From Clostridia bacterium (GTDB lineage Bacteria; Bacillota; Clostridia; TANB77; CAG-508), in the NCBI GenBank assembly GCA_017512025.1, contig JAFWHH010000009.1, forward strand, positions 1-64,000: a stretch of DNA of 64,000 bases, written 5' to 3'. Position numbers and translations under genes: made by a program. This document shows, one piece after another, positions 1 through 7,461 of this stretch (the first letter of the stretch is position 1; every line of letters begins with the position of its first letter). The notes below the pieces were generated by a model. It was given only the letters and a program-made list of their open reading frames with translations, made no database searches and was not told where the DNA came from.

Positions 1-165
1 AATAAATAAAATATTATTTTGAGAAAAAAGTTTTGATAAAGACAAACAAAGCAGAAGAAAATAAAAATAAAATATTTATATAATAAATAAAAAATAAATT
101 TATAATAAATAATTAATAAATGTATAATAGACAAAATTATATAAAATATAGAAAGAGAGGGAGAG

Positions 166-315
166 ATATATGGCTATCCAGGAGTGTATAATCCAATATA
201 TAACATTGCACAAAATCAAAGTTTTGCGCAAATAGAAGTAGGAATAAATCCCTGGATAGCTAATAAAGTCCCTCCTGCCAGTAAAATTGCATGTTTGGGC
301 CTTATAGCTGTTTAG
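166..315 (+). pseudogene. possible small ORF or gene remnant
   Basis: An open frame of about 49 codons ends at a TAG and encodes a peptide rich in Tyr, Pro, Asn and Ile, starting around IYGYPGVYNP and ending CLGLIAV. A purine-rich GAGAGGGAGAG stretch lies just upstream, but the only nearby start in this frame would be ATA; the ATG at 170 is in another frame and gives only 22 codons. It has more G+C than the surrounding AT-rich DNA. I do not recognise it. It may be a remnant of a larger gene or a very small gene with an unusual start. Confidence 0.2.
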
Positions 316-472
316 TCTTTTTATTATATATTTATATAATTATTATACTATTATTACTCTATATTGAACCTCACGAGATTCTCTTTTAAGCTACTTTTAT
401 AACTTACTACTATAATTCTATTATTAATATATTTTATATGTTTATTTTTGCTCCTATCTCTAAATTTCTTAA

Positions 473-590
473 AAATGCCCGAAAGCCCAGAATGGTCGTA
501 TTTTACCGACAACAAACTATATTACCTTTTCATAAAAACGTCTTAAAATCGATTCTCGCAAGCCTATATTTTGAGGCTTTTTTGAGACTT
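473..590. repeat. ~122 bp dispersed repeat, copy 1 (diverged)
   Basis: First of three related blocks in the first 1.5 kb. It shares the core TTTTACCGACAACAAACTAT and CTTAAAATCGATTCTCG with the copies at 637 and 1407, but its right end is more diverged. No tyrosine recombinase or transposase lies inside it and no obvious terminal inverted repeat is seen. Confidence 0.75.
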
Positions 591-636
591 TTGGGTATAG
601 TATTATTCTATATAAAATTAGGTCATTTTTTAGTTG

Positions 637-759
637 AAATGCCCAAAGCACTAGAATCGTCGTATTTTGCGGACAACAAACTATATTACCTTTTTATAAA
701 AATGGCTTAAAATCGATTCTCGTGCGTCACTATTTTAGGGCTTTTCGGGGATTTTTCAT
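637..759. repeat. ~122 bp dispersed repeat, copy 2
   Basis: Very similar to the copy at 1407-1529 over its whole length, including GGCTTAAAATCGATTCTCG in the middle and GATTTTTCAT at the right end. Similarity begins at AAATGCC and stops sharply after TTTTTCAT, so the unit has fairly defined ends. Confidence 0.85.
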
Positions 760-1406
760 AGTTCTGATTTAGGTATAAATTTTTACTAAAAATCATCAGA
801 TTTATAGATCAATTTAAAATTGAATTTTATATTCAAATGATTAATTATATAACTTTATTATTAAAATGTCTTAAAATTGATTTTGAAGCTTAATGAATTA
901 TAATTTATTACCAGGAATAATCTAATAATATTTTGAAGATAAATTTATATAGAATTACATTTATGAAATTATAAATGAAGTTCAAGATCAAATTATATTG
1001 AATACAAATATTTAAAATGAATAATGTATCTAGTGTAAATATTAAATGTCTTAAATTTGATTTTCAGACTTAATAATTACGAATTAAATTTGAATTAATA
1101 AACTAAAATCATAAAAACAAATTTACACAACAAATGTTCGCTTTTGAAAATCTAATGTTCGTAAATTAAAAATTTGGCTAAAAATCATAAAATTTGTAAA
1201 AATCTAAAAATTTATAATTTTATATAAATTTATATTTATTTATAAAATATTTTATTTTTTATATTTATTTTTTTATGGCCTGCTCTTTCCTATTTTGCTT
1301 TTTACAAAATTTTTAAAATTTGAAAAATATAAATATTTTTTTATTTTATTATATAAATAAACTTCAACTCCCCCTACTCCCTCTCTATGATAATCAAAAT
1401 ACAACA
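760..1406. other. AT-rich non-coding stretch with degenerate repeat pieces
   Basis: No supportable gene is seen in this very AT-rich stretch. Two short pieces near 864-890 and 1043-1070 resemble the middle of the neighbouring repeat (AAATGTCTTAAA followed by TTGATTTT), suggesting older, decayed copies. Otherwise it is mostly A/T runs. Confidence 0.5.
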
Positions 1407-1529
1407 AAATGCCTAAAACACTAGAATTAACGTATTTTACCGACAACAAACTATATTACTTTTTTATAAAAATGGCTTAAAATCGATTCTCGTGCGTCGC
1501 TATTTTAGGGCTTTTTGAGGATTTTTCAT
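1407..1529. repeat. ~122 bp dispersed repeat, copy 3
   Basis: Best match to copy 2, differing mainly near its left end. It ends a few bases before the terminator of the LysR gene, so the unit sits in the intergenic space without touching the gene. Confidence 0.85.
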
Positions 1530-1536
1530 GAATAAA

Positions 1537-1560
1537 AAGTGAAGCCATAAAACTTCACTT
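1537..1560 (-). terminator. intrinsic terminator of the LysR gene
   Basis: Stem AAGTGAAG/CTTCACTT with an 8-base loop, overlapping the stop codon and followed on the minus strand by TTTATT. Confidence 0.75.
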
Positions 1561-2467
1561 AAAATAATGATTTATTATTTCTTTCTTTAACTACATCTAC
1601 AAATTCTTTGATTGCTGATTTATTGTTGTTATTCTTAAGGTAAGCACAGTAAATTGATATTTGAGGTAGTTCCTCAACAGTAGGTATTACCACTAAATTA
1701 CCACTTTTTATATCATCATCAATATAATCGGCATTTAGATATCCAATTCCGCTATTTGATTCTATTAAACCTTTAATAGCTAAATAGGTAGGAACTTCAT
1801 ATTTTGGTTTTAGAGTTACTCCTTTTTTCTCTAATTCTTGTTCAAGTATCATTCTACTTCTACCAGTATTATCTTTTATTATTATAGGGTAGTCGTTAAT
1901 ATCATAGATACTTATCTTATCGGGATATTGGTTTCTTATTTTGCTTGATACAACGAATCTATTTTTTATTTTGTAACATTCTTTTATTACAAGATTATCT
2001 GTATCGTCTGTAATTCTATCATGTCCATAAAAGAATAGGTCTATTTCTCCAGATCTTAATTTCTTTACAGATTCTTCAAAGCTGCAAGTCTCAACTCTAA
2101 ACTGTATTTCTGGATGTTTATCTTTATATCTTATTATTATTGGCATTATAACTTTATCTATAGTCATATATCCACCAGAAACAACTATTGTTTTCTTTAC
2201 ATCTGTGCTATCCAAATATTTTGAGTCAATATTGTTTAGTATTTCACATGCTGGTTTAATTTCCTCATAAAGAGCTTTTCCTTCATCAGTAATAGTTATT
2301 CCTTTATTATTACTTTTGATTAAATTAATACCAAGCTCATTTTCTAATGCTTTTATCTTTTTTGTAATAGCAGGTTGTGATACATAAAAGTAATTAGCAA
2401 CTTTTGTTAAATTCTTAAATTCACATACATAATAGAATATTCTATATAAATCCCAATTAACTTCCAT
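1559..2467 (-). CDS. LysR-family transcriptional regulator
   Basis: A 302-residue regulator. The N-terminal winged helix-turn-helix (about residues 5-62) reads LYRIFYYVCEFKNLTKVANY, then VSQPAITKKIKALENELG, typical of LysR proteins; the rest matches the length of a periplasmic-binding-like effector domain. The start is placed at ATGGAAG because GGAGG lies 12 bases upstream; an in-frame ATG 22 codons earlier has no such site and would add a hydrophobic stretch. LysR genes are often divergent from their target, but here no divergent gene is present, so the target is unknown. A second LysR gene lies at 9.4 kb. Confidence 0.88.
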   Translation of the reverse strand: MEVNWDLYRIFYYVCEFKNLTKVANYFYVSQPAITKKIKALENELGINLIKSNNKGITITDEGKALYEEIKPACEILNNIDSKYLDSTDVKKTIVVSGGYMTIDKVIMPIIIRYKDKHPEIQFRVETCSFEESVKKLRSGEIDLFFYGHDRITDDTDNLVIKECYKIKNRFVVSSKIRNQYPDKISIYDINDYPIIIKDNTGRSRMILEQELEKKGVTLKPKYEVPTYLAIKGLIESNSGIGYLNADYIDDDIKSGNLVVIPTVEELPQISIYCAYLKNNNNKSAIKEFVDVVKERNNKSLF

Positions 2468-2553
2468 TATAGATATAAATCCTCCTATAATTAATATTGG
2501 AACAATTTTATCATTTTTTCTATACAAAATCAAATTTCTAGTTATATATAGGG

Positions 2554-2583
2554 AGAAGAGCCTGCAAATTGCAGGCTCTTCTT
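2554..2583. terminator. perfect GC-rich hairpin after small cysteine-rich gene
   Basis: Fourteen-base perfect stem starting AGAAGAGCCTGCAA with a two-base loop. It lies directly after the stop of the minus-strand gene at 2584. The U-tract is better on the plus strand (TTCTTTT) than on the minus strand, so it may act in both directions. Confidence 0.6.
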
Positions 2584-2775
2584 TTAAGTGTCATAGTACG
2601 GTCCATGATTTCCCCAGTAGCCTCCTCCATAGCCAGGTTCATCATCATCCGAACCTCTGGAACAAGACTTCCGTTTCGGGCAGGACTTGCATGGACAGTC
2701 ATCACATTCGCTTTTCGGTTCTCTGTACGGCGGGTCATCGTCTTCAAACGGATAGTGATTACCAAACCAACTCAT
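2584..2775 (-). CDS. small cysteine-rich protein (GC-rich unit 1)
   Basis: A 63-residue protein of unknown function. It begins MSWFGNHYPFEDDD, then has a cysteine cluster CDDCPCKSCPKRKSC (five Cys in 15 residues), and ends Gly/Tyr-rich. The cluster could bind a metal, but no known domain is recognised. The start follows AAAGGAGGG with good spacing. Its G+C is clearly higher than that of the adjacent LysR gene. It shares the first dozen residues (MSW, then HY and F with an acidic run) and nearly all of its 5' leader with the next unit at 3004, but the rest of the protein is unrelated, so the two look like variants built on one expression cassette. Confidence 0.65.
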   Translation of the reverse strand: MSWFGNHYPFEDDDPPYREPKSECDDCPCKSCPKRKSCSRGSDDDEPGYGGGYWGNHGPYYDT

Positions 2776-2871
2776 AATTACCCTCCTTTGCAAGGTATAC
2801 AGTCGGATGTTCTTACATACCGTTTCTTAACGGTATGTGCATAATATATAATCTTTAGATCCCTAATTCTA
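2776..2871 (-). promoter_or_regulatory. promoter and structured leader of unit 1
   Basis: A -35-like TAGAAT (2866-2871) lies 17 bp from -10 TATATT (2843-2848). The leader holds a hairpin CATACCGTT-tctt-AACGGTATG (2816-2837), then ACATCCGACTGTATACC and AAAGGAGGG. The same order is found upstream of the gene at 3004. Confidence 0.6.
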
Positions 2872-2941
2872 CACTTTTTTTATAACAATTGGTTATGGCA
2901 GTATAATTTGTACACTTGGTTTTATTATATGAATAGAGCCA

Positions 2942-2973
2942 GAGGAGCACCTGCAATTATGCAAGTGCCCCTC
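2942..2973 (-). terminator. terminal hairpin of unit 2
   Basis: Imperfect GC-rich hairpin GAGGAGCAC/GTGCCCCTC with an inner TGCA pairing. It has little U-tract, so it may protect the 3' end rather than terminate efficiently. Confidence 0.45.
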
Positions 2974-3003
2974 CGTTGTTGTGGGAACTATTCGATCGAT
3001 TGA

Positions 3004-3168
3004 TTACTTTTTCTGACCGTCAGGCCAGTACTCAGCACCAGTTTCACGATCCCATAAGCAGCCATTTGACAGTGTCGTTACGTCACCATTCTCAATTGCA
3101 CTGTCAATTTCGCCCGGCTCAAAGTTCCCGTCATCATCAAACTGATAATGATCCTCATTCCAACTCAT
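3004..3168 (-). CDS. small acidic protein (GC-rich unit 2)
   Basis: A 54-residue protein, beginning MSWNEDHYQFDDDGNF and ending EYWPDGQKK; function unknown. It is supported as a real gene by AAAGGAGGG at proper spacing, its promoter, and homology of leader and N-terminus with the unit at 2584. The middle (EIDSAIENGDVTTLSNGCLW) is not shared. Composition is GC-richer than the native genes. No signal peptide or membrane segment is present, so it is probably cytoplasmic. Confidence 0.6.
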   Translation of the reverse strand: MSWNEDHYQFDDDGNFEPGEIDSAIENGDVTTLSNGCLWDRETGAEYWPDGQKK

Positions 3169-3266
3169 AATAACCCTCCTTTACAAGGCACACAGTTGGA
3201 TGTTCGTTACATACCGTGTCCTTCACGGTACACATATAATATACAATCATTAAAAAGCTCATTCAA
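3169..3266 (-). promoter_or_regulatory. promoter and structured leader of unit 2
   Basis: -35 TTGAAT (3261-3266), 17 bp, -10 TATATT (3238-3243). The leader hairpin is TACCGTG-aagga-CACGGTA (3212-3230). Compared with unit 1, stem pairs differ on both sides together, and the following ACATCC, CCTTG and AAAGGAGGG blocks are conserved. Confidence 0.65.
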
Positions 3267-3320
3267 TGCTTTTGTTATAACAGATAGTTAGAGTATCATA
3301 ACCTACAAGCGTTTTTATAT

Positions 3321-3349
3321 TTGAATATTTATGTAAATAATGATATAAT
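3321..3349 (+). promoter_or_regulatory. promoter of unit 3
   Basis: -35 TTGAAT (3321-3326), 17 bp, -10 TATAAT (3344-3349), about 80 bases upstream of the start codon. The leader includes the palindrome GGCTAATTAGCC just before the ribosome site AGAAGGAGAG. Confidence 0.75.
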
Positions 3350-3427
3350 AAAGTATGCACTGTTGTTAAGATACAATGTGTGTAAAATCAATTACATCGG
3401 CTAATTAGCCAGAAGGAGAGATCAGCT

Positions 3428-3922
3428 ATGAAAGAAAATGCGAAGGTAACAGTTGAGACAAGAAGTTTTGTGTGCATCAAGACACGGTTTAAGTCAGAGA
3501 TAGTTCAGGTCGAATCAAGAACGCTTGAAGCTGTTGTTGAACATCCCGAAGAGTGTACACTATACTTCTTTGACTCCTATGTGGGCATTGTAGACGGTGT
3601 TGAGTATCGTTTCGGACCGCAGCTCAATGTAAGTACGAAGTATTTCTACGCAGGTGAGTATTATCCGGATACGGTAATCTTCAAGCACTATTTAATGCGC
3701 TGCTACGGTTGGACTGACGAACAGATTGAGACTGAGGAGCTGCCTACGTGGTCAACATTCTACGATTTAACCGAAGAAAAGTACCCTAAGGGTGTTCTGA
3801 TTATCAACACCGAGATCATCAATCCCATTGACGGAACTGTAGTTCAGACTAAGAAAACCTTCACCGAGGAAAAATATCCGTCTCAGGAGATCATCAACGC
3901 TTATCTCCACTGCGAATTCTGA
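3428..3922 (+). CDS. hypothetical protein (GC-rich unit 3)
   Basis: A 164-residue soluble protein, not recognised. It alternates short beta-like segments with aromatic residues (for example TLYFFDSYVGIVDGVEYRF and KYFYAGEYYPDTVIF). No signal peptide, membrane segment, cysteine pair or catalytic motif stands out. It is one of the two GC-rich units on the plus strand and is flanked by its own consensus promoter and terminal hairpin. Codon choice (GAC, CTC, ACG, CGG) differs from the AT-rich neighbours, which suggests transfer from another genome. Confidence 0.7.
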   Translation: MKENAKVTVETRSFVCIKTRFKSEIVQVESRTLEAVVEHPEECTLYFFDSYVGIVDGVEYRFGPQLNVSTKYFYAGEYYPDTVIFKHYLMRCYGWTDEQIETEELPTWSTFYDLTEEKYPKGVLIINTEIINPIDGTVVQTKKTFTEEKYPSQEIINAYLHCEF

Positions 3923-3945
3923 TTTCTGAATATGTAATTGGAATG

Positions 3946-3982
3946 CTGAGGCCTCATGTGTGTATTCACATGGGGCCTTCAG
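3946..3982 (+). terminator. terminator of unit 3
   Basis: Stem CTGAGGCCTCATGTG paired with CACATGGGGCCTTCAG, six-base loop, followed by TTTGTC. Confidence 0.65.
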
Positions 3983-4002
3983 TTTGTCTATATCATAAAA
4001 AA

Positions 4003-4031
4003 GGGTAGCAAGTCATAGTAACTCACTACCC
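4003..4031 (-). terminator. terminator of unit 4
   Basis: Stem GGGTAG..AGT/ACT..CTACCC, followed on the minus strand by TTTTTTA. Confidence 0.75.
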
Positions 4032-4045
4032 CTAATTTTTTGTAC

Positions 4046-4369
4046 TCAAGCAGTCATTGATTCTGTGAATATTTGAATAAGTCTCTCACGAACGGAAGTA
4101 TACATATTCTTTGCTTCTTCCTCCATTGTAGAAACGTCCGGAAGGCTATCGAAGATATCTTTTACTTTGTTCTCCCGAATAGCATTCAACAAGACGGTTG
4201 GAGAGCCATCCCCACAGATATAAGAGGCAACTGCGACGTCCATAACTTTGTCAGCACCATACTCATCGATAATTGCAATGAATTTCTCCATCTCATCTAA
4301 AGTATATATCTGCTTACCATAGTAATGGAACCAATGTACAAGTAAATTCTTCAGCTTAATTTCAGCCAT
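4046..4369 (-). CDS. hypothetical protein (GC-rich unit 4)
   Basis: A 107-residue, mostly helical, cytoplasmic protein of unknown function, beginning MAEIKLKNLLVHWFHYYG. The start is set by AAAGGAG 9-10 bases upstream; an upstream in-frame ATG would place this ribosome site inside the gene. Its leader (about 110 bases) contains the ACATCCG string also found in the leaders of units 1 and 2, although the rest differs. Promoter and terminator enclose just this gene. Confidence 0.65.
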   Translation of the reverse strand: MAEIKLKNLLVHWFHYYGKQIYTLDEMEKFIAIIDEYGADKVMDVAVASYICGDGSPTVLLNAIRENKVKDIFDSLPDVSTMEEEAKNMYTSVRERLIQIFTESMTA

Positions 4370-4483
4370 ATCACAGGCTCCTTTCTTTTTGCATTGCAAA
4401 ATGTTGAAAAACGGATGTTGTATACAATGCATACCTCCATAGCATTGTTCATAGAAAGATTTAGAAAATTTGCCAATATGTGT

Positions 4484-4512
4484 ATTATATCATGTTTATG
4501 CTGAACTAGCAA
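4484..4512 (-). promoter_or_regulatory. promoter of unit 4
   Basis: -35 TTGCTA (4507-4512), 17 bp, -10 TATAAT (4484-4489). The same -35/-10 pair occurs at unit 8 (30.5 kb). Confidence 0.7.
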
Positions 4513-4555
4513 GTTCTCTGGTTGTTATGAAGAAGTTCCTTTTCTCTTTACTATA

Positions 4556-5662
4556 TTATTCATCATTATCTATAAATAGTGCCCAAGTATGTGCTGCTGG
4601 CAATATTTTATTTTGATTATAATAACCACTATTAGATCCATCTTCTGCAGGATCTCCTAAAAAGATTTGACCATCTTCGTTCTTACCTAAAAGAGTTACA
4701 AAGTGTCCTGATCGTACTTTTCCATTACCAATTGCTGTATTTTTAGTACAAATAATTATTGGTTGTCCTTTATCTAAATGCTTATTTATTTCTTCATTAG
4801 TATACGAATATTTTTCTGTATATTTAATACCATAATCATCTAATGTTTCTTTAATAACCTCATAACTTGTAACTGAACCATCATTTACAACTGTTCCAAA
4901 ATCATGTCCAGCATTTTTATATATTTGTTGACCTGATTCTATCGGTGTAATATCTGGATCTGAGTTACTTGCTATAATAGCAACACTTGTTGCACCACAT
5001 GCACTTTTTTCATAGTTTTTTTGAGAATACGGAACATCTGCCCATAATTTATTTTTTCCTTGAGCATAAACATTGTATATTTTATCTCCGTTCTTATACA
5101 TTCCAGCTGAACCCGTATTTTTTACATCTGGTGTTTTTAACCAGGTGTTTTCTTTGTTATAAAAAACACCATATAAGAGCTTATCTTTAGAAGATAATTC
5201 TTCATTCATAATTTGTTTTGCTAGTTTAATATCACTTGCTGTTACATCGCTAGTAGATGATTTTTTTAGCTTAGAAGTTGATTTTCCAAGCAATGCATAT
5301 AAATATGCATTCAATCTCATTTTTTTCTTTTCATCCAGCGTATTTTGAGTTGTATTAAATTTATCTCTTGATGATAATGAACCATCAATAAGACTTCCCT
5401 CTGAATTTATTATGGCTCCTCTTGCATACCTTTCAGCATAATTATATTTAGACATAACTGTATCTACTTTGCTATTAAGTAACTGCCATTGCGCAATAGC
5501 ATCTATTCTATTTTCTTCAGCTCTATAAAGTTGATTAACAAATTCAAAATTATCAGGAATGTCTGTAGTTATCTTATTAGCCATTTTTTGTAGGAGATTA
5601 TTCAATTTGTTCATATCGCTTTCATATTGTTCATTAAAATAACTTGTATTAATTTTTAACAT
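4556..5662 (-). CDS. LXG-like helical N-domain with C39-like cysteine peptidase domain
   Basis: A 368-residue protein with no signal peptide. Residues 1 to about 180 are helical and polar, like WXG100/LXG N-terminal domains of type VII secretion substrates. The C-terminal half matches the Peptidase_C39_2 pattern: VPYSQKNYEKSACGATS with catalytic Cys222, SGHFVTLLG with His320, and FLGDP with Asp337. Peptidases of this fold cut peptides or act as toxins. A small helical protein ends 17 bases upstream, the usual partner arrangement for such substrates. Whether it is a toxin, and what it cuts, cannot be told; no clear immunity gene follows. Confidence 0.75.
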   Translation of the reverse strand: MLKINTSYFNEQYESDMNKLNNLLQKMANKITTDIPDNFEFVNQLYRAEENRIDAIAQWQLLNSKVDTVMSKYNYAERYARGAIINSEGSLIDGSLSSRDKFNTTQNTLDEKKKMRLNAYLYALLGKSTSKLKKSSTSDVTASDIKLAKQIMNEELSSKDKLLYGVFYNKENTWLKTPDVKNTGSAGMYKNGDKIYNVYAQGKNKLWADVPYSQKNYEKSACGATSVAIIASNSDPDITPIESGQQIYKNAGHDFGTVVNDGSVTSYEVIKETLDDYGIKYTEKYSYTNEEINKHLDKGQPIIICTKNTAIGNGKVRSGHFVTLLGKNEDGQIFLGDPAEDGSNSGYYNQNKILPAAHTWALFIDNDE

Positions 5663-5679
5663 GGTATATTTCCCTTCAA

Positions 5680-6012
5680 TTACATTTGATTATATTGCTC
5701 TTGCAATCTGTTTAGCCTAATCTGTTGTTCTTCTATCCATACTGACAAATTATCTAGAACGTAACTAATATTTAATTGCATTCCATACACATGACCATTC
5801 ATTGTACCAGCTATCTTATACATTTCAATATTATTTGATTTGTAATTTGATACAACATCAGAGTATATTTTTTCTGTTAATCTTTTTGCATTAGCTAAAT
5901 CACCATTATACAAATTATATAATTTTCGATAGAATTCTTGATTCTCAGATATCGTATTTCTTATATATTGAATAACTTTAGATAATTGTTGCTTTTCTGC
6001 ATTTACTTCCAT
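5680..6012 (-). CDS. small helical partner of the C39-like effector
   Basis: A 110-residue, wholly helical, polar protein (MEVNAEKQQLSKVIQYIRNT). The start follows GAGGA with a five-base spacer. Size, coiled-coil character and position directly upstream of the large LXG-like gene fit a WXG100-like or Lap-type chaperone partner that forms a helical complex for type VII export. No WXG motif is present, so the assignment rests on context. Confidence 0.6.
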   Translation of the reverse strand: MEVNAEKQQLSKVIQYIRNTISENQEFYRKLYNLYNGDLANAKRLTEKIYSDVVSNYKSNNIEMYKIAGTMNGHVYGMQLNISYVLDNLSVWIEEQQIRLNRLQEQYNQM

Positions 6013-6052
6013 AATTTTCCTCACAAATTTTAATAATTTTCTTTATGTTTAT

Positions 6053-6081
6053 ATTATATAAAACGGCATTTTTTATTTCAA
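6053..6081 (-). promoter_or_regulatory. promoter of the 5680-4556 pair
   Basis: -35 TTGAAA (6076-6081), 17 bp, -10 TATAAT (6053-6058). It lies after the terminator of the preceding pair, so the two pairs are transcribed separately. Confidence 0.7.
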
Positions 6082-6103
6082 GGTGTTAATTTTATATACA
6101 ATA

Positions 6104-6127
6104 AAAAGCTAGATTGCTCTAGCTTTT
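6104..6127 (-). terminator. terminator of the 7462-6126 pair
   Basis: Stem AAAAGCTAGA/TCTAGCTTTT with a four-base loop, overlapping the stop codon, then TATTG. Confidence 0.75.
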
Positions 6128-7442
6128 AATATTGGCATGCATCAATAAATTCCTTTTGTTTTTGTGTTATAGCTTTAAGTGTTGCATATTCTTTTGAGTT
6201 TTGGGTATTACCTTGTTCTTCCATCTCTTGCATACGTTTTATGTTTGCATTATAGGCTTCTTCAACATTTTTTCCATATTCGTCCATATTTGCACTATAC
6301 TTTCCAGTATTGTATTTTTCTCCATCTTCTTTTTGTTTCCATTTATCATATTCACTTTGTAATTCACCAAATTTTTTGATTTTTTGTTGCTTTAAGTATT
6401 CCTCTTGTTTATTTACGATTGCTTGTTGATCATTTACTCCATCCTTGTTGCCATTTTCTGTTTCTTGTTTTATGTATTCTGTTCTCTGGTCTTTTGAGTC
6501 TTTTATGGCTTGGTTATATTCTTGCTCATCAATATTTGCTTGATGTACAGTATTTAAATAATTATCTTCTTTTTTAGTGATGATTGTTAATGCTCTATAC
6601 TCATCTGAATCTACATGTCCAGCTATTTCTAATTGTTTCAATCTTGCCTTATGGCTTTCTGCTGATTTTTCTACACTCTTTGTATATGTTTCAATATTTG
6701 CATCATATTCTGGATTGCTAAAATCTAGGTTGCTATACACTTTCTCATATTTAGCATATGATCTATTTAGCTCATCCATCTTCTCAATACATAAACCAGT
6801 TGAGCTTTTTGAATATTTTATTTCTCTGCATCCAGTATAAGGACTATATGGTATAGGGTCAATATCTGATCCTGTACAAGTTCTTGACTTATCATCTCCT
6901 ATTACGCATTCAACTTTTCTGTATAGCTCGATTTTTGCATTTTTATCAATTACACCGTCTTTTTTCAATTTTTCTATTTCTGCATCAACATCACTTCTAT
7001 ATGATGTTGACCATTCTCTATTCATTGTTTTTACAATTTTACCATCAACTACAATAGCTATCGCTGTTACTGTAACTCTTGTTTTTCCATCTCCACCATA
7101 CGCAGTTGGCTTTTGATTTCCATACCAATGTATTTGGTCGATATCGGCTTCATAAGATAAACTATTAAGGGTAGCAACATCTGCCTCAAGAAATTCATCT
7201 TTGATTTTAGTAACAATAATGTGTGCATTATGTAAAGCTGTATTTGCAACTATCATTGTATTTAAAATTTCACGTAATAAACCAAATTGAACTTCTCTTT
7301 TGCTCTTGTAACCTGGTGCTAGCTCTATTGAATCTATTTGGCCCTCCATTTCATGTGCTTTTTCTTGTATTTCTTTTCCTTTATTACGTGTTTTATTATA
7401 TATTTCGTCAAATAGTTGGTAGCTATCTAAATCTACTCTCAT
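6126..7442 (-). CDS. large coiled-coil LXG-like protein with internal duplication
   Basis: A 438-residue protein, not recognised as an enzyme. Residues 1-100 are helical like a WXG/LXG N-domain (MRVDLDSYQLFDEIYNKTRN). Residues about 105-200 look beta-rich and carry four cysteines (VECVIG, RTCTG, YTGCRE, GLCIE). The C-terminal part is charged coiled coil with a duplicated unit of about 54 residues (246-298 and 382-436; both Y-ANIETY/ANMDEY type, ending with EYRALTII or EYATLKAI). AAAGGAG precedes the start. It is the second gene of a pair with the protein at 7462. It may be an exported substrate, but no toxin domain is visible. Confidence 0.65.
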   Translation of the reverse strand: MRVDLDSYQLFDEIYNKTRNKGKEIQEKAHEMEGQIDSIELAPGYKSKREVQFGLLREILNTMIVANTALHNAHIIVTKIKDEFLEADVATLNSLSYEADIDQIHWYGNQKPTAYGGDGKTRVTVTAIAIVVDGKIVKTMNREWSTSYRSDVDAEIEKLKKDGVIDKNAKIELYRKVECVIGDDKSRTCTGSDIDPIPYSPYTGCREIKYSKSSTGLCIEKMDELNRSYAKYEKVYSNLDFSNPEYDANIETYTKSVEKSAESHKARLKQLEIAGHVDSDEYRALTIITKKEDNYLNTVHQANIDEQEYNQAIKDSKDQRTEYIKQETENGNKDGVNDQQAIVNKQEEYLKQQKIKKFGELQSEYDKWKQKEDGEKYNTGKYSANMDEYGKNVEEAYNANIKRMQEMEEQGNTQNSKEYATLKAITQKQKEFIDACQY

Positions 7443-7461
7443 TATACATACTCCTTTCGTA

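Noticed and set aside
438..710. A 90-codon reading frame across repeat copies 1 and 2
   Set aside because: It runs through two repeat copies in different registers, has no ribosome site and no coherent protein character.
473..1529. A conserved 23-codon peptide inside each 122 bp repeat (ending LYYLFIK or LYYFFIK)
   Set aside because: Most base changes between the copies alter the amino acid, and sequence similarity continues past the stop, so selection is on the DNA or RNA and not on a peptide.
2538..2844. Reading frames on both strands overlapping the cysteine-rich gene
   Set aside because: They are shadows of the GC-rich unit at 2584; they lack ribosome sites, while the chosen frame has AAAGGAGGG and a paralogue.
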